Positions 34,653-45,708 of a stretch of DNA of 64,000 nt are shown here, one piece after another. Below the pieces are notes generated by a model. It did not search any database. It had not been told where the DNA came from and saw only the letters and a list, made by a program, of their open reading frames with translations. The stretch is from contig NC_092582.1 in assembly GCF_037975245.1 (NCBI RefSeq), positions 9,898,001 through 9,962,000 of the forward strand, read 5' to 3'. This DNA is from Apostichopus japonicus. Taxonomy: Eukaryota; Echinodermata; Holothuroidea; Aspidochirotida; Stichopodidae. The position numbers were made by a program, and so were the translations under genes. Position 1 is the stretch's first letter. Each line of letters begins with the position of its first letter.

Positions 34653-36071
34653 AGTTGATTTTTAGATTATACAGCAACTACAAACATGCAAATCAAATCA
34701 CAGAATGGACCAAAGTAAGTTTCTGATTTATTTTTCACTTTCTCTTAAGCAACATTTTGCAATTTATACAATTTCTCTTGCAGTTACTTATTCTTTTGTT
34801 TTTTTATCTTGTGATATAAGTTTTAAGTGTATCTGCACATATATAATACGAATACATAAACATTCCCCAAAAGAATTTATCACTTGGGTTTAAATTGAAC
34901 AAGCAAAAATGTGATACCAAAAAATTAAAAATTGTTATCATTCACTGTAAAATGTAGCCTGTAAATTTTGTAGAGTTTGCAAGTAAACCAGGCCTGAAAT
35001 CTTTGACCAACATGGCAAGAGTTTGATGATGTTAATGAAATTCCTTTTCATAGTGGGGTCATCCTTTTCACTACTCTATTTAATTGAAAAATGTAATATA
35101 AACCCTAATATCGTTGTTGTTGTTATTATTATAACTGTTTGTTTTTCAGGAGGTGGTAGATGTTAAGTGACAGTTTTAACAAACATATCTAACAATTAAG
35201 TTTTCATTGCAATGCTAGGTCAGGAAAATCTCAGGGCCTGGAACACAATACATGGAGGGCTTTTGAAATTGAGCTATATATATCCAAATGCTTCTTGACT
35301 TTGCAATCCCTGCATGTGCAGGCAGAGTACCTAAGTTTTTATAGCCTCTGCTGATGTCAACTTATGATATACTTCATACCTCATATTAAGTATCTATGCC
35401 TAAATAAAGAATTCATCAAAATAACAGGTTTATCAATACCACTCTATCTGAGGACTTCAAACAACCCAACAACAATATGATTTCACACGATACTAATTAA
35501 GAAACCAAACAATTAAACAACAATGTTGACCAACAAAACCCACCATATTCCTGATGGTCAGAGACTTGAATCATTCATGTAGTTGGACTAATAAATCATT
35601 ATATGGTAATTACATGTTATGTTGATCAAACTTACAATGTATAACCCATGAAATATCTTTATGCTGACTGTCGATCAAGCTAATTAATTGTAATTAACTA
35701 TCATACTATTTGTGATGTCAAACTAGTCAGTCATGTAGCTTACATAGTAAATCAGTACCAACATGGCAATGGTAACCAAACCAATCAGTCATAAACAATG
35801 ATACATAATATCACAATCAAGCTATTCAATCATAATCAACTGCTATATTAATAATACTATTCAGGTAAACAATTCAATCTTAACCATCAAACTAGTCAAG
35901 TCATGTTGAATGAAAGTGATAAACTAACATAATATTCATGAAAAGCGAACTTAATCATTCCAGCAACAAAGTCCATTATAGAACTTACAACAGAAAAGTT
36001 ACAAACCAACACAGTAGAACAGGGTTATCAATGCAGGCAGTTACACGTATAGCAGCTGGTGGTATAATACT
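34653..36071. other. Non-coding interior of the element, left part
   Basis: This is AT-rich sequence between the foldback and the SAM gene's 3' end. From about 35460 to 35930 short strings such as CAAACTAGTCA and CAATCAGTCAT recur loosely. There is no open frame of transposase character. ATTAAA on the minus strand near 35080 is a possible polyadenylation signal for the SAM gene. Confidence 0.45.
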
Positions 36072-36392
36072 TTACATTGAGTTGTAATAGGCACGGAAAG
36101 CCTTCACAGAGCTTATTTCCTTTGTGATAGCTGTGTTCAACTTATAAATAATGCTTTGCAGAAATTGCCATGATGCCTCACAGTCAGGCTGATACTCAAT
36201 ATCGAACACAAAGTGCATCTTGAAGCATGTGTCAATGGCTTTCAACAGTGAGGTTGCAGGTAGAGCCTTTCTCTCAATCAGCACAAAAAATTGACGAGAC
36301 TTCTGCTTTAAGTCCCAAAGAACTACAGTAAATTGCTATGGATGTACCGTTTCATCTATATCTCCACAAAAGGACTTGATGTTTGTCACGTT
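36072..36392 (-). CDS. SAM gene last exon with in-frame TAG
   Basis: The exon has 321 nt after a CATTACAG acceptor. It encodes NVTNIKSFCGDIDETVHP, a TAG at 36336-36338, then FTVVLWDLKQKSRQFFVLIE and the well-conserved end to TAA at 36072. The TAG could be avoided if its AG were used as an acceptor (frame kept), but the pyrimidine tract there is poor. Confidence 0.7.
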
Positions 36393-39300
36393 CTGTAATG
36401 ATAAAGGATGTATAAATCATTCACATAAATGCTGACTGAAAGTGAGACACAGCTGACCAACAGACAGACAGACAACAGACTAATGGCAGATATAACGATG
36501 GAAAAAGTGTAGGCCAATAATTTATTTCACGATAACCATAATAAATTTTGTTATTAGCATAAATGAATGCATATCAGACAAATGGCTTACTGATATTGGC
36601 AACTGAGTAGACATCACTGTAATGAAAAACATTGACAATACTAAACATTTTGTGACACCAAAATTCATGATATCCCCTGTTGACCGATGATACCATCAAA
36701 GATATGAAAAAACTTGTGATACCTTGAAGTATCAATATCTACTAACTGTGTCATAACAAATAATGCTACAAATATTGTGAATAAATCTTGGTTTAACAGC
36801 ATTTTGTGGCATATCACAAGTGTAGCTTCACATGGTCATAGGGTGCCAGCAGATTTGCATAAATATCCAGCTTACATCATCTATGAACTAATGAATATTC
36901 AATACTTACAGATCGGATGTCTATGAATGCCTTTACACCGGCAGAAACTGACATAGATCCTCTGCCCTTCTTTCTCTTGTGCCGACTCTGAAATACATAT
37001 GGCAGAGCAAAAAATCCAAGTTCCTCTTCTGTCACTGTCAAAACGCAGAAAATAAAAATGTACATATAGACTGTTATACGAACTTGCAGGGTTTTATAAA
37101 TAGTTGCATAAACCCCTCGTGAGTGCACTGCCCTTAATCATGGGTTGCCATTTCCATTTTACTGCAGGGATGGGATGCCCAAATTTTTAGGGGTGAAAAA
37201 TATATGCTAAAACATAAGTCAAAGGCAGTTGATTAAGGGAATTGCTCAATGTGTGTGTCTCCTGTGTGTGTCATATGAACCTTGAATTTACCAAGGTTTT
37301 ACAATTGGTAATATAGACAATTACATCCTTCTTTTCACACACAAACACACACATACTTCATACTATTAGTCAAAAGCTGTTTGTCTAAATTTTTCTCCTT
37401 TGGTAACATTACACAAAACTTTTTTACTGGTTTGTGATGCTTAATCCAACTTACAAAGTGTGCAGTCCCAAGGAAGTTCTTTCATCCATCCTGGAAAGTT
37501 CTTTTCCTATATGATAAAATGACCTTGCAGACAGCTGGCCACTTCTCATACAATTTTTCTGTTGATTCTGGTTGAAGTACTTGGAAATCTTGTTCAATCT
37601 GTATATACATTAAGATGGGAGAGTAAAGAAAACTATTCACTAAAGGAGAGCATTTGGAGAATGGAATGGGAAATAATTTGGTAAATCACTGATTGCACTG
37701 ACGTAATGCTGAGGTTAGTGCAATGTCAATCACACAAAACTGGTGCATTTAATCTTTCAGCTTTGACTCAGCAAAACTGTGTATTCATCTTTTTGGAGAA
37801 TACCGGTTAGTCTTATTTCAGCTTGTCACACTGCATATATCTGTAGGCCTATATCTAATCCTTCATTTACCACCCCTGTAATGATGTGCATGAAGCCTGA
37901 ATGAATTTGCAAGGGCAGCCAAAATGTAAAGTATTACAATAAGACATATATTTGTCTTCCAAACTCAACCATTACCATTTGTGAATTAATAGCACAAACC
38001 TGGTATCAGGTCATCAATGCTCCAAGATGTTGGAAACATCTACAATCCTTACAAAATTGGTCAAACAGCTATTATCAAGGAATGTTCTGAGTCAATCACT
38101 GTTCAGCACAATATTCTTAAAAGTTATGTTAAAGTTGCATTCTTTCAATGCTCCAAGCACAATTAATTCAAGAGCACTGTCATTGAGACATAAGAACCCT
38201 CCCATTCTCAACAGCTGTGACTTAGGGAAACAGCTACTTCCATAAAGCATCACAAAAGATAAGCTGCAGAGGTAGAAATTAATGAACAAACCCATTCATC
38301 CTAGTAGCATTTACAATATGCTGATTTTTCAATACTTACCATGCCTGGAAGTAGTATCTTTGGATACTCCACAAGAGCTTCTTTGAAGCCTTTTGATTTG
38401 ATCAGTATCTGTCTTCTCTTTGCTGTCTTTAGCATGTACTCTTCCATAGTAGCACGTGGCTGCTCATTATGTTGAAGCCACGTCTTCATCTTTTGGGTGT
38501 CCTCCTCAGACACAGAATCATCTGAAATCAGAATGCAAAAATGCATAGCGGTTTTAATTAGGTAATAATAGGGTTCTATGGTCCACCTACAACTAAATAT
38601 GAGATCTGACTAAATATGAGATCTGACTAAGCTTCTAGTCTTGAGCACATACACACATGCATATACCCACGCATACACACGCATACACACACACCCACCC
38701 ACACATAAGCCACTATGAATGCATATGCTTCTCTTTACATTGAAACCATAAAACTAAGTTGTGATGAAACTTAATGTTAGCACCGAAATAGACATACTAT
38801 TGGTTGAGGAAAGCATTTCTTATTGTAACACTACTTTTTGAAGACAGCAATGTGATCTGAATGTAGTGAAATTCAATGCACAAATTTTTCTTATATTAAC
38901 ACCCCACTACCAGGTTACTCCTATTTGCTCATCCATCCAGGCTTTTTCCAGATATTAATGGAGTGCCAAGATTCAAATCCCCAAGTCCACCTTGAACCCC
39001 TCCCCCCCCCCCATTCACATCAACATCAGGATTAAAAACTGTGTTAGTGTGAAACATTATCCTTGCAGCACGATGAATCTTTCCTTACATATCAACATGT
39101 TCACTAAAAATTGACCAGCCAATTGGGACCCCTTTCCATCTACCAAGAGAATAAAAAAACATTTAGAAATTGTTCAACTGCCTAGTGCGGGTGAATTTTC
39201 TCATTCTCTACACTCCCTAACAGCTCCTATAACCCAAGGGGATCAAAACCTTTCATAAACCTATGGAACATCCCAAGTTTGCAGTACAATAATGCTTTCT

Positions 39301-41847
39301 TATCAAGGTTCTTTCTTTATTCCCCCCACCACTACCTTTCACTGGTGAGGGGCCCTTCAATTCAGTGTTGACTAAGTTACTCAAGTGTTTCACACTCACC
39401 AGTTTCTTCATCAGTATCATGATTGCCTTCTGGTGATGTTGCTTCTTCAAATGTGCTGTATTTCTTCACTCGTTTTCTACTGTATTTAAGATGCTCTTCC
39501 AACCAACCGCTCGCTGGTCTCCCTCTGGTGCCTTTAGTGTAAAATGCCTCCTGCGAAATGAAATACCACCAATTTCACAATTAACTATCCCAATCCCTTC
39601 AAAAAGTTAAACATATCTGCAATAATGTGTTTACTACAATAATGCCCTTTTTACTTGACACTGGTTATCAAATATTACTTGATGTTTTGTAAGTATGCCC
39701 ACATTTGGTGCAAAATTTGAGTCTATTTGGATATTTCCTGTGGCAAATCCAGCACAGGGGGTACAATATGCACCAACAGATAGTGTCACTCTGGCTTATA
39801 AGTAGATAATAACCCCCCCCCCCCCCCATCCACACACATCCATTGGCCCCCTCATACTAGTTTTGTTCCAGTTCCGGAATGAATGCCATGTATGTATTTT
39901 AAATGACCAAGAAGAGCTTCTACACTTGCCTCTTGTAATGTAGCCAGACACTTGAAGCATACTAATAATATGATAGTAACTAAAAGTAGTAAAGTAAAGT
40001 ATGCAGAAACAGTGGTCATAATACTAACATAGCTTTTCAATCTGTAGGCAAACTTGACACGGAGCCCAACTTTTGGAATCAGCTCTTTCAGTGAAGTTTC
40101 ATCAAGAAGTTTGAATGATTCAAGGTCTATCTCATTGTCTGAAAGAAACAACAAACAAGAAAGAAAACATTATTACTTTAAAACCTATTCATATCTATGT
40201 GAATAATGTGATCAAAACAATTTGAAAAAACTACTGACCAATGTTTGAAATTGGTAACCTAGGTGGCTTTAAAAGACCAACTGAATGCAAATTAAAGAAA
40301 ACATAGACCACCATTCCTGTAAATACTAACATAGCACAAGCCAACTCCTGAATAAAAAATCAAAACAAGCAAACTTGTCAGCTGTCCATTTTTCTTCCAG
40401 AGATGTGCCCCTGTCGGGCGGTTCCACCCAGCCCTAGGAATTTCCGCCTGGCAGTAATTAAAAAATCCCGCCCGGCGCTTTATATCTACTTGGTGTGGGC
40501 AAATCTCTACCGTAGAGGCCTATTCCTGATAGAAAATTCAAAATTCTACTTTTAATAGTTTCTTATATTTTTCCAAAAACCAATCTTATTATCATGATAG
40601 TCATGCAAACTACGATAACAAACTTTCATAATGCATCGGTTCATATAGTTAGCCTACATAGGCCTACAATCGCCAACATACTTTGCGCGTAACCAACCTA
40701 CAGCTATTGTAGTATTGTACGTGTTACTATTTGCCGCACAGCAGATTCATAACAATGAAACAGAGCAGTCTCAGTTTAATATGCAAGTTCTATTTGATTA
40801 CACTATACCTATTGTGCGCTGCGCTTTTGAGGGTAGATGTACAACAGCAAAACTGCTGTACATAGTAGGTTTGGATTTTGACTGATTTTGACAATTTATC
40901 AATGTAATCTAAACACTATATTTGTGCTGCTAATTAGATGGTTTATTAAAGAAATGTTTACATCAAATCGAGGAACAGACTAGGCCATACAGGATGAAAA
41001 CGGATTGGGAATTGAAATACTGTAGCAACTCACAATACTTAACGGTTTTCAAATAAGTACATGATTTATTCTTAAACTTACAGATTTTTCTTAAAGAACT
41101 CGAAGAACGGGTAATTGTCCTTTCATTCACACAATGTCGGCCTAGGTCAAATGTTATACAGGCTTGAGCTTTACAAAGTGGTCATGCATGGGACACCCCC
41201 TCCCCCAGTGGCAGCAACTTCCCAATAAGACTTGAGGAAAATAACTAAACCATAACTGAGTGGTGATATAGCATACTTGCGGTAGGCTGGGCTAAGGCCT
41301 GGTCCTATGTTGGACCTCCAGTAATCCAGCATAGCTAGCCTATTACAGGTCTCAATTGCAACCTAGGCCTAAGCAACATTTCAACTGGTAAAAACTCTGT
41401 AACTAGGCCTAGGCTAATCATGGTGTTAGGCTCACCAAATCATCACTATCACAAAGAATGAGTACGAAATGTCTGGCCAAGACTAGGCCCTTGGTGCATA
41501 CTTTCGGTGGAGCGTGACCACAGTTTCTGTGTACTAGCCTAGGCCATTATCATATTCATAACATAAGACTTCACATTACATCTTAACACTAATAATACCT
41601 ACTTGCTAAGCTAAAATTTAAAACGTTACTGTTACTACTTCTAGGCTAACGTATATGCCTACAACAAATAGTAACGGCGACCTAGCCTCGCGTTAGGCCA
41701 ACGGACGGAAGTTAAAATCGTGTATGCCGCACATGCATAATTTTACGGTTTTGGCGAAGGAAATTACAAATAACTACCTTCAAAAGTCTCTATTAGCTCA
41801 TCCATTCCCCATCTGGTGAGAATTGATTTGACTTCAGGCTCTGACAT
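36072..41847 (-). CDS. SAM-domain protein gene, SAMD3-like, probably decayed
   Basis: Seven coding exons in consistent phase: 41847-41778, 40138-40029, 39550-39400, 38521-38340, 37598-37455, 37034-36910, 36392-36072, about 366 residues. Residues 1-60 form a SAM domain (MSEPEVKSILTRWGMDELIE, then DLESFKLLDETSLKELIPKV and GLRVKFAYRL), usually a protein-protein or RNA-binding module. The rest (KTWLQHNEQPRATMEEY, LVEYPKILLPGM, IEQDFQVLQPESTEKL, LIERKALPATSLLKAI, FVFDIEYQPDCEASWQF) resembles the C-terminal part of SAM-domain-containing protein 3-like proteins, which are of unknown function and multi-copy in fishes and some invertebrates (from general knowledge, not checked). Exon 5 has a frameshift and exon 7 an in-frame TAG, so this copy is probably a pseudogene. 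It lies wholly between inverted terminal repeats. Confidence 0.75.
36336..36338 (-). pseudogene. In-frame TAG in SAM gene
   Basis: CCATAGCAATTT reads Pro-stop-Gln-Phe between two stretches that fit the family. A single CAG-to-TAG change would explain it. Confidence 0.6.
36910..37034 (-). CDS. SAM gene exon 6
   Basis: The exon has 125 nt, acceptor TTTTGACAG and donor GTAAGT. It encodes TEEELGFFALPYVFQSRHKR and GSMSVSAGVKAFIDIRS. Position and pattern (hydrophobic LP-Y, basic run, A-x-x-A-F/V) fit the family. Confidence 0.72.
37455..37598 (-). CDS. SAM gene exon 5 with frameshift
   Basis: The exon has 144 nt, acceptor TATATACAG and donor GTAAGT. The first part reads IEQDFQVLQPESTEKLYEKW and PAVCKVILSY; then the frame meets TGA. 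The continuation NFPGWMKELPWDCTL is in another frame, and only that frame joins the next exon. A net 2-base gain or 1-base loss at about 37500-37515 explains both. Confidence 0.65.
37500..37516 (-). pseudogene. Frameshift lesion in SAM gene
   Basis: Between VILSY and NFPGWM the frame changes. No intron fits in this space (the only GT..AG is 17 bases). Either true decay or an assembly indel in an A-rich run. Confidence 0.6.
38340..38521 (-). CDS. SAM gene exon 4
   Basis: The exon has 182 nt, acceptor TGATTTCAG and donor GTAAGT, phase 1 to 0. It encodes KMKTWLQHNEQPRATMEEYM, a basic helix, and GFKEALVEYPKILLPGM, a conserved block of SAMD3-like proteins. Confidence 0.78.
39400..39550 (-). CDS. 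SAM gene exon 3 (basic-acidic linker)
   Basis: The exon has 151 nt, acceptor TTTCGCAG and donor GTGAGT, phase 0 to 1. It encodes GTRGRPASGWLEEHLKYSRK and then an acidic tail ending HDTDEETG. A linker between the SAM domain and the conserved C-terminal region. Confidence 0.72.
40029..40138 (-). CDS. SAM gene exon 2 (rest of SAM domain)
   Basis: The exon has 110 nt, acceptor TTTCTTTCAG and donor GTTAGT. It encodes DNEIDLESFKLLDETSLKEL then IPKVGLRVKFAYRLKSY. The pattern L-x-x-L-x-E/D-x-x-L-x-x-L...G-x-R-x-K is the C-terminal half of a SAM domain. Confidence 0.8.
41778..41847 (-). CDS. SAM gene exon 1 (start of SAM domain)
   Basis: The ATG is followed by SEPEVKSILTRWGMDELIETF. The donor is GTAGTT, phase 1. 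It lies 287 bases inside the right terminus of the candidate transposon; the sequence between has several CpG and would serve as the promoter. Confidence 0.75.
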
Positions 41848-42136
41848 GATGAATTACGGCCATAGAGCAAGTATTACGACAAATCACCGTTCGCTTTTCG
41901 GAGCTTGAGACTGCGCACAGGTACGGTATGGCGCGATTGCAGTGCAGAACAATGAAGGCCAAACGAATTTGTTGCACGCAACACTCTTTGTGCTCAACTA
42001 TTTGGCACAAACCCTTTGCTAAGTGCATGAAGCAACATTTTGCTTACAAACATAGTAATTGACTCTTAGGAGTTGGGCAATTTTTGCCAAAAAAATTATT
42101 ACCCAACTAAATTTGCCCAACAGTTCTTAGCGTGTA

Positions 42137-43213
42137 CGTAGCTTCGTGTCCAATGCAAATTATCCCTTGCAAAGGCTTGAATCGTTGGTATGATCTAAAT
42201 AATTGTAGTTTGCCCTAAGTTTAACCTCCCCTATCAACCACAAAAAGTCTCTGACTACCCTGAAACTGCTGAAGAAAGATGGCTAGAGAGATTGTGGGGA
42301 TATATAAGAACGGTATTCCTGTATAGATAGCTATAGTTGTCATATTTATATTCTTGTATGTTACCTATATATAGGACAAACGCTGTTTTGTTGCCTTCGT
42401 GGAATGGGTTTATTGGTAACGTATTTAGTAGTATAATGACTCCAGCAAGGAAAATTAAGATAAGATCATTGTTTATGAAATTTCGATTCGATGAACAGTA
42501 ATTAATTAATCAATCAATTTATTCATTAATTCATCAATATCATCTTTATCGTCGATCAATAGAAACTGTGAACTGTCTTTCCCCCATACCAATCCCTTCC
42601 CATGGGGCTTCAGATAAGAAAGTATTGTCCTTTTTAAGGGGAGGGGGATATAAACAGTTTCAATCAGTAAGTAAAAAGCTTCCCGGTGCGTCGGGACCTA
42701 TATCTGACGTTAATTTACACTTTTGCAGATGTTTGATATAATTCAGTGATTTTAAAATATGGTTCGGCTCCTCCGCTCCCCAACCCCTCCCCCACCCCAC
42801 GTCACGAGACTCTATCCTTATAGTCATACGTCTGTGGTTGATCACATGTTGTTCTCTGGATCACCGTCCGTCTTCCACTCAATGAATTCATCGAACAGGT
42901 TTTACGTCCTGGAAGGCTTAAATTCATGTAGGCCTATTTAAAACAAACTAGAAAATAGTCGTTCAGAATTTTTTCACAGTAATATTAAACGCATAAAAAA
43001 TACAAGCAAAAGACATTTACAATTTGCGTCCTTTTACTGAAATATTTGTATTTGACAGTTCAATGGAGTTTTATTGTCAACATGAAGTAAACACCTTGCA
43101 CGGTATCAACATCGACACAGAAACACCATATGCAGTGTTTTTTAATCTGTACATAATTTGCAGGCGTGTTTACTACTATGATTTCACGACGAGTCTATAC
43201 CATCATTTAACGT
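42137..43213. other. Region without gene, right of the candidate transposon
   Basis: AT-rich sequence with a short AATTAATCAATCAATTTATTCATTAATTC-like run near 42500-42530 and a C-rich stretch near 42780. No exon, RNA or element end was recognised. Confidence 0.5.
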
Positions 43214-44026
43214 CGTGGTTTTCAACCTTGGGCTCGCGGGCCCATTTGGGCCCGCGAAGCCGATTTTGTGGGCTCGCGAGCATTGCCCCAGTAATGATTA
43301 AAAATTGTGGCATTTTGGGGGGCTGGTGGCGAAGGCACATGATGATGTTTCTTAGGAAGCCTCTTCGATGAAACCTTGTACAACGGGTAAAATTTACTCA
43401 ACCCTAACCCTATAAGACTAGTAAAACAGAATTCGGTGACTCCCACCAACCACTGCACACTACGTATTACGTATTTACCAAGGTTATGATGTGTAGAAGC
43501 CTTGCTCAATCGAACCCAGCTCTTCCCAGTGCACGCAGCAAGTATTCTATCAGTTCTCCCGTTCTATTGTCAATACACAAAGTATTATTACGTTCTCTTT
43601 ATTTGTTAATTTGTTTTCAATAAATAGAAATTACCTCACCGATTCGAAATATATCTCCTTACTACTGGGCCTCATATGCACACGTCAAACGGTTTTGCTG
43701 CTTTTTTATTGCATTGTTCATCTCCATTTTTCTGCATTATTCTGATAGTGATAACGGTCACACATTTCTTATGAAACCAGTGTACCATTGAGGGTTGCAA
43801 GAAATCTTTGGGATAGGCTCTAATTGGGCAGTACCTGTCATCTGATCACGGAGGAACATACATAGCTCTGATTGAGTCCCCGGGTCACTTGTGTCAAGAA
43901 TACACTAATAAACGCTGTGAAATTGATTTTATGAAGTTGATAACTTTGCAGGGTAGGGTATGGGCTCGCGAGGACGGCTCGGAAGACGAATTGGGCTCGT
44001 GATCGAAAAAAGGTTGAAACCAAGGA
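43214..44026. mobile_element. Non-autonomous hAT-like element with perfect 8-bp target duplication
   Basis: TTTAACGT occurs at 43206-43213 and again at 44027-44034, immediately outside inverted ends of the type GTGGTTTTCAACC (left) and GGTTGAAACCAAGG (right). The GGTTTTCAACC end and 8-bp duplication are features of hAT transposons of the Charlie type. Subterminal GGGCTCGCG motifs occur at both ends, and a perfect 9-bp hairpin (43235-43243 with 43248-43256) lies near the left end. No transposase frame, so non-autonomous, about 813 bases. Confidence 0.85.
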
Positions 44027-44732
44027 TTTAACGTCTATCAAACGCCAGGCCGTAGACTATTCTTTATAGTAGAGAAGTTGACATCCTTTTGTGTTGACGT
44101 TAAGCGGGCACCTTATTATCGGTAGCCCGTGAAAGAAGTGAGCAAACTAATAGCATAAGTTGGTAGTTCTCTCTGAGTTAAGTTGTCCAAAGTTCATTAT
44201 ACCTTGGAGGTTTAATCTTCGGCAATCTCGAGAGTAACAATCGATCTGAAAACAGTATTATTCAATGAAAGCAAGAATGAGGTAAATACCACAAAGCAAC
44301 TGCAAAGCAACCGGTTTGATAGATATCCACAACAAATTTGACAGGAAATTTCAGTAATCCGAAGTAGCATTGTAAAAGACCCATTTAGCAAGTTGAAGCA
44401 AAACTTCATAAAATCTTGCGAAAATATGAGAGCTGCTACCTCAGCGAACTGGAACGTTTATTGGCGGGGGGGGGGGGGGGGAGTGGAGTGGGAGTGGGTG
44501 TGGGAGTGAAGGGGTGGTGATTACTTGGTAAGATCATTGCAGTCCCCCGTCTCGAGTTAATCAACCACCACCCCCCCCACCACATCCGAATACTACAATC
44601 CATATGTGTCTGTTTTAACGACATAACTTGTTCTTTGCCGATGAAAGCTTTGGGTGATATTACATTGTTTGCAGACGATAACACAAAATAAAATGTTCAA
44701 AGTTCGTATGTACGCTAAACATAAAAACATAT
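44027..44732. other. Region without gene
   Basis: Contains a long G run (44465-44480) and a C-rich stretch near 44570. No coding or RNA signal was found. Confidence 0.5.
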
Positions 44733-44774
44733 CAGGTGCGTATCCAGGGGGGGGGCGTTGGGGGCGCGCGCCCC

Positions 44775-44940
44775 CCGGGTAAGGAAAAGAGGAGAAAAAA
44801 AAGAGAAGAAAAAAGGGAAAAGGAGGGGGGAAAAAGAAAAGGAGGAGAGAAAAGAAGGGAAAAGAAAAAGAAAAAAGAGAGAAAAAGGAGAAAAGGAGGG
44901 AGTAGAAGAGAGCCAAGACCTCGGGAAGAGAAAGAGGAAC
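44775..44940 (+). repeat. Polypurine tract
   Basis: About 165 bases are almost only A and G on the + strand. The Lys/Glu/Arg-rich open frames over it are composition artefacts. Such mirror-like purine tracts can form triplex DNA. Confidence 0.85.
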
Positions 44941-45214
44941 AGTCATATTTAAAGCGCTGATCCCTATTATATACACAGGGTAGCCAGTGACAGATCAAGG
45001 ATTACGGAAGGGGTGTGCGCCTCACCCAACCCCTTACACCGACAACTCCATTTTTGACGTTTCCATTTTTCCTCTCTCACTAATGTATCTATATAAATAC
45101 TATATATGGTCTATCATAACGCGTGTGTGTGTATGGACGCCTTAAACAATTGTATAAATTGTTGTACAATTGTGCTATATGGAACCAACTGTGGCTGGTC
45201 TTGAACTCGACCGA

Positions 45215-45471
45215 GTCGTCGGGGAACATGACGCATTTCGGGAAGGGGGCGACCGCCCCCCCCCCGTGCAAATTTTCTTTATGACATCGCTAGTAATTTC
45301 AAAATAGACAATGCGTAGATGCAACTTACAAGGCCTGGGAAGTGTCATTTCCAGCAATCTGGGAGGCATTTTTCTTGTACGCTTCGCGCCAACACATGGT
45401 GGCGCTTCGCGTAGATAGTTTGCCTACAGGGGAGTTTGCCCCACCCTTGGCAATTACTCGCTACACGCCTG
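45215..45471. mobile_element. Nested copy of the same hAT-like family
   Basis: It closely follows the 47238-47532 element from GGGGGCGACCGCC through GATGCAACTTACAAGGCCTGG and TTGTACGCTTCGCGCCAA to CTACACGCCTG. The left terminus is degenerate and no target duplication was found, so the left boundary is approximate. Confidence 0.6.
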
Positions 45472-45578
45472 TTCGAATTTGTAAAGCAAAGAGCAGATAT
45501 AACATCATATCAGTGAGCATTGAAATGCATGTTCCACGATGAACAGCCTCAAAAAACTGTTTATGTGTGCAGTCAAAG

Positions 45579-45708
45579 GCGTAGGAGCCAAATTGGATTT
45601 GGGATTTGGGGCGAAAAAAAGCCGAAATTTTTCTTGTACGCTTCGCGCGCGTTCAACATATCGATGCCATTATCAGCCCCCGCCTCCTACAGGACCTACG
45701 CCTATGTG
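45579..45708. repeat. GGCGTAGGAGCC inverted-repeat element, copy 2
   Basis: The left GGCGTAGGAGCCAAATTGG and right GGACCTACGCC are inverted ends, and the interior contains TTTTTCTTGTACGCTTCGCG, a block shared with the hAT-like family. It is related to 31684-32066 by its ends. Confidence 0.5.

Larger units (their letters stand above)
34303..42134 (-). mobile_element. Candidate 7.8-kb DNA transposon carrying a SAM-domain gene
   Basis: The left end CACGCTAAGAAC (34303-34314) is repeated exactly in inverse at the right end (42123-42134). TA stands outside each (34301-34302 and 42135-42136), consistent with a TA target duplication. A 16-base block GCAAAAATTGCCCAAC lies 6 bases inside the left terminus (34321-34336) and again, in the same orientation relative to its own terminus, at 42072-42087. 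The right end has extra GTTGGG/CCCAAC subterminal motifs. The only gene recognised inside is the minus-strand SAM-domain gene, whose ATG is 287 bases from the right end, the usual layout of an autonomous transposon. No DDE/DDD transposase, helicase or polymerase was seen. It could instead be a captured host gene or two unrelated MITE ends. Confidence 0.6.

Noticed and set aside
44593-44998. Lys/Glu/Arg-rich (+) and Phe/Ser/Leu-rich (-) open frames
   Set aside because: They arise from the polypurine/polypyrimidine tract, which lacks stops in several frames by composition.
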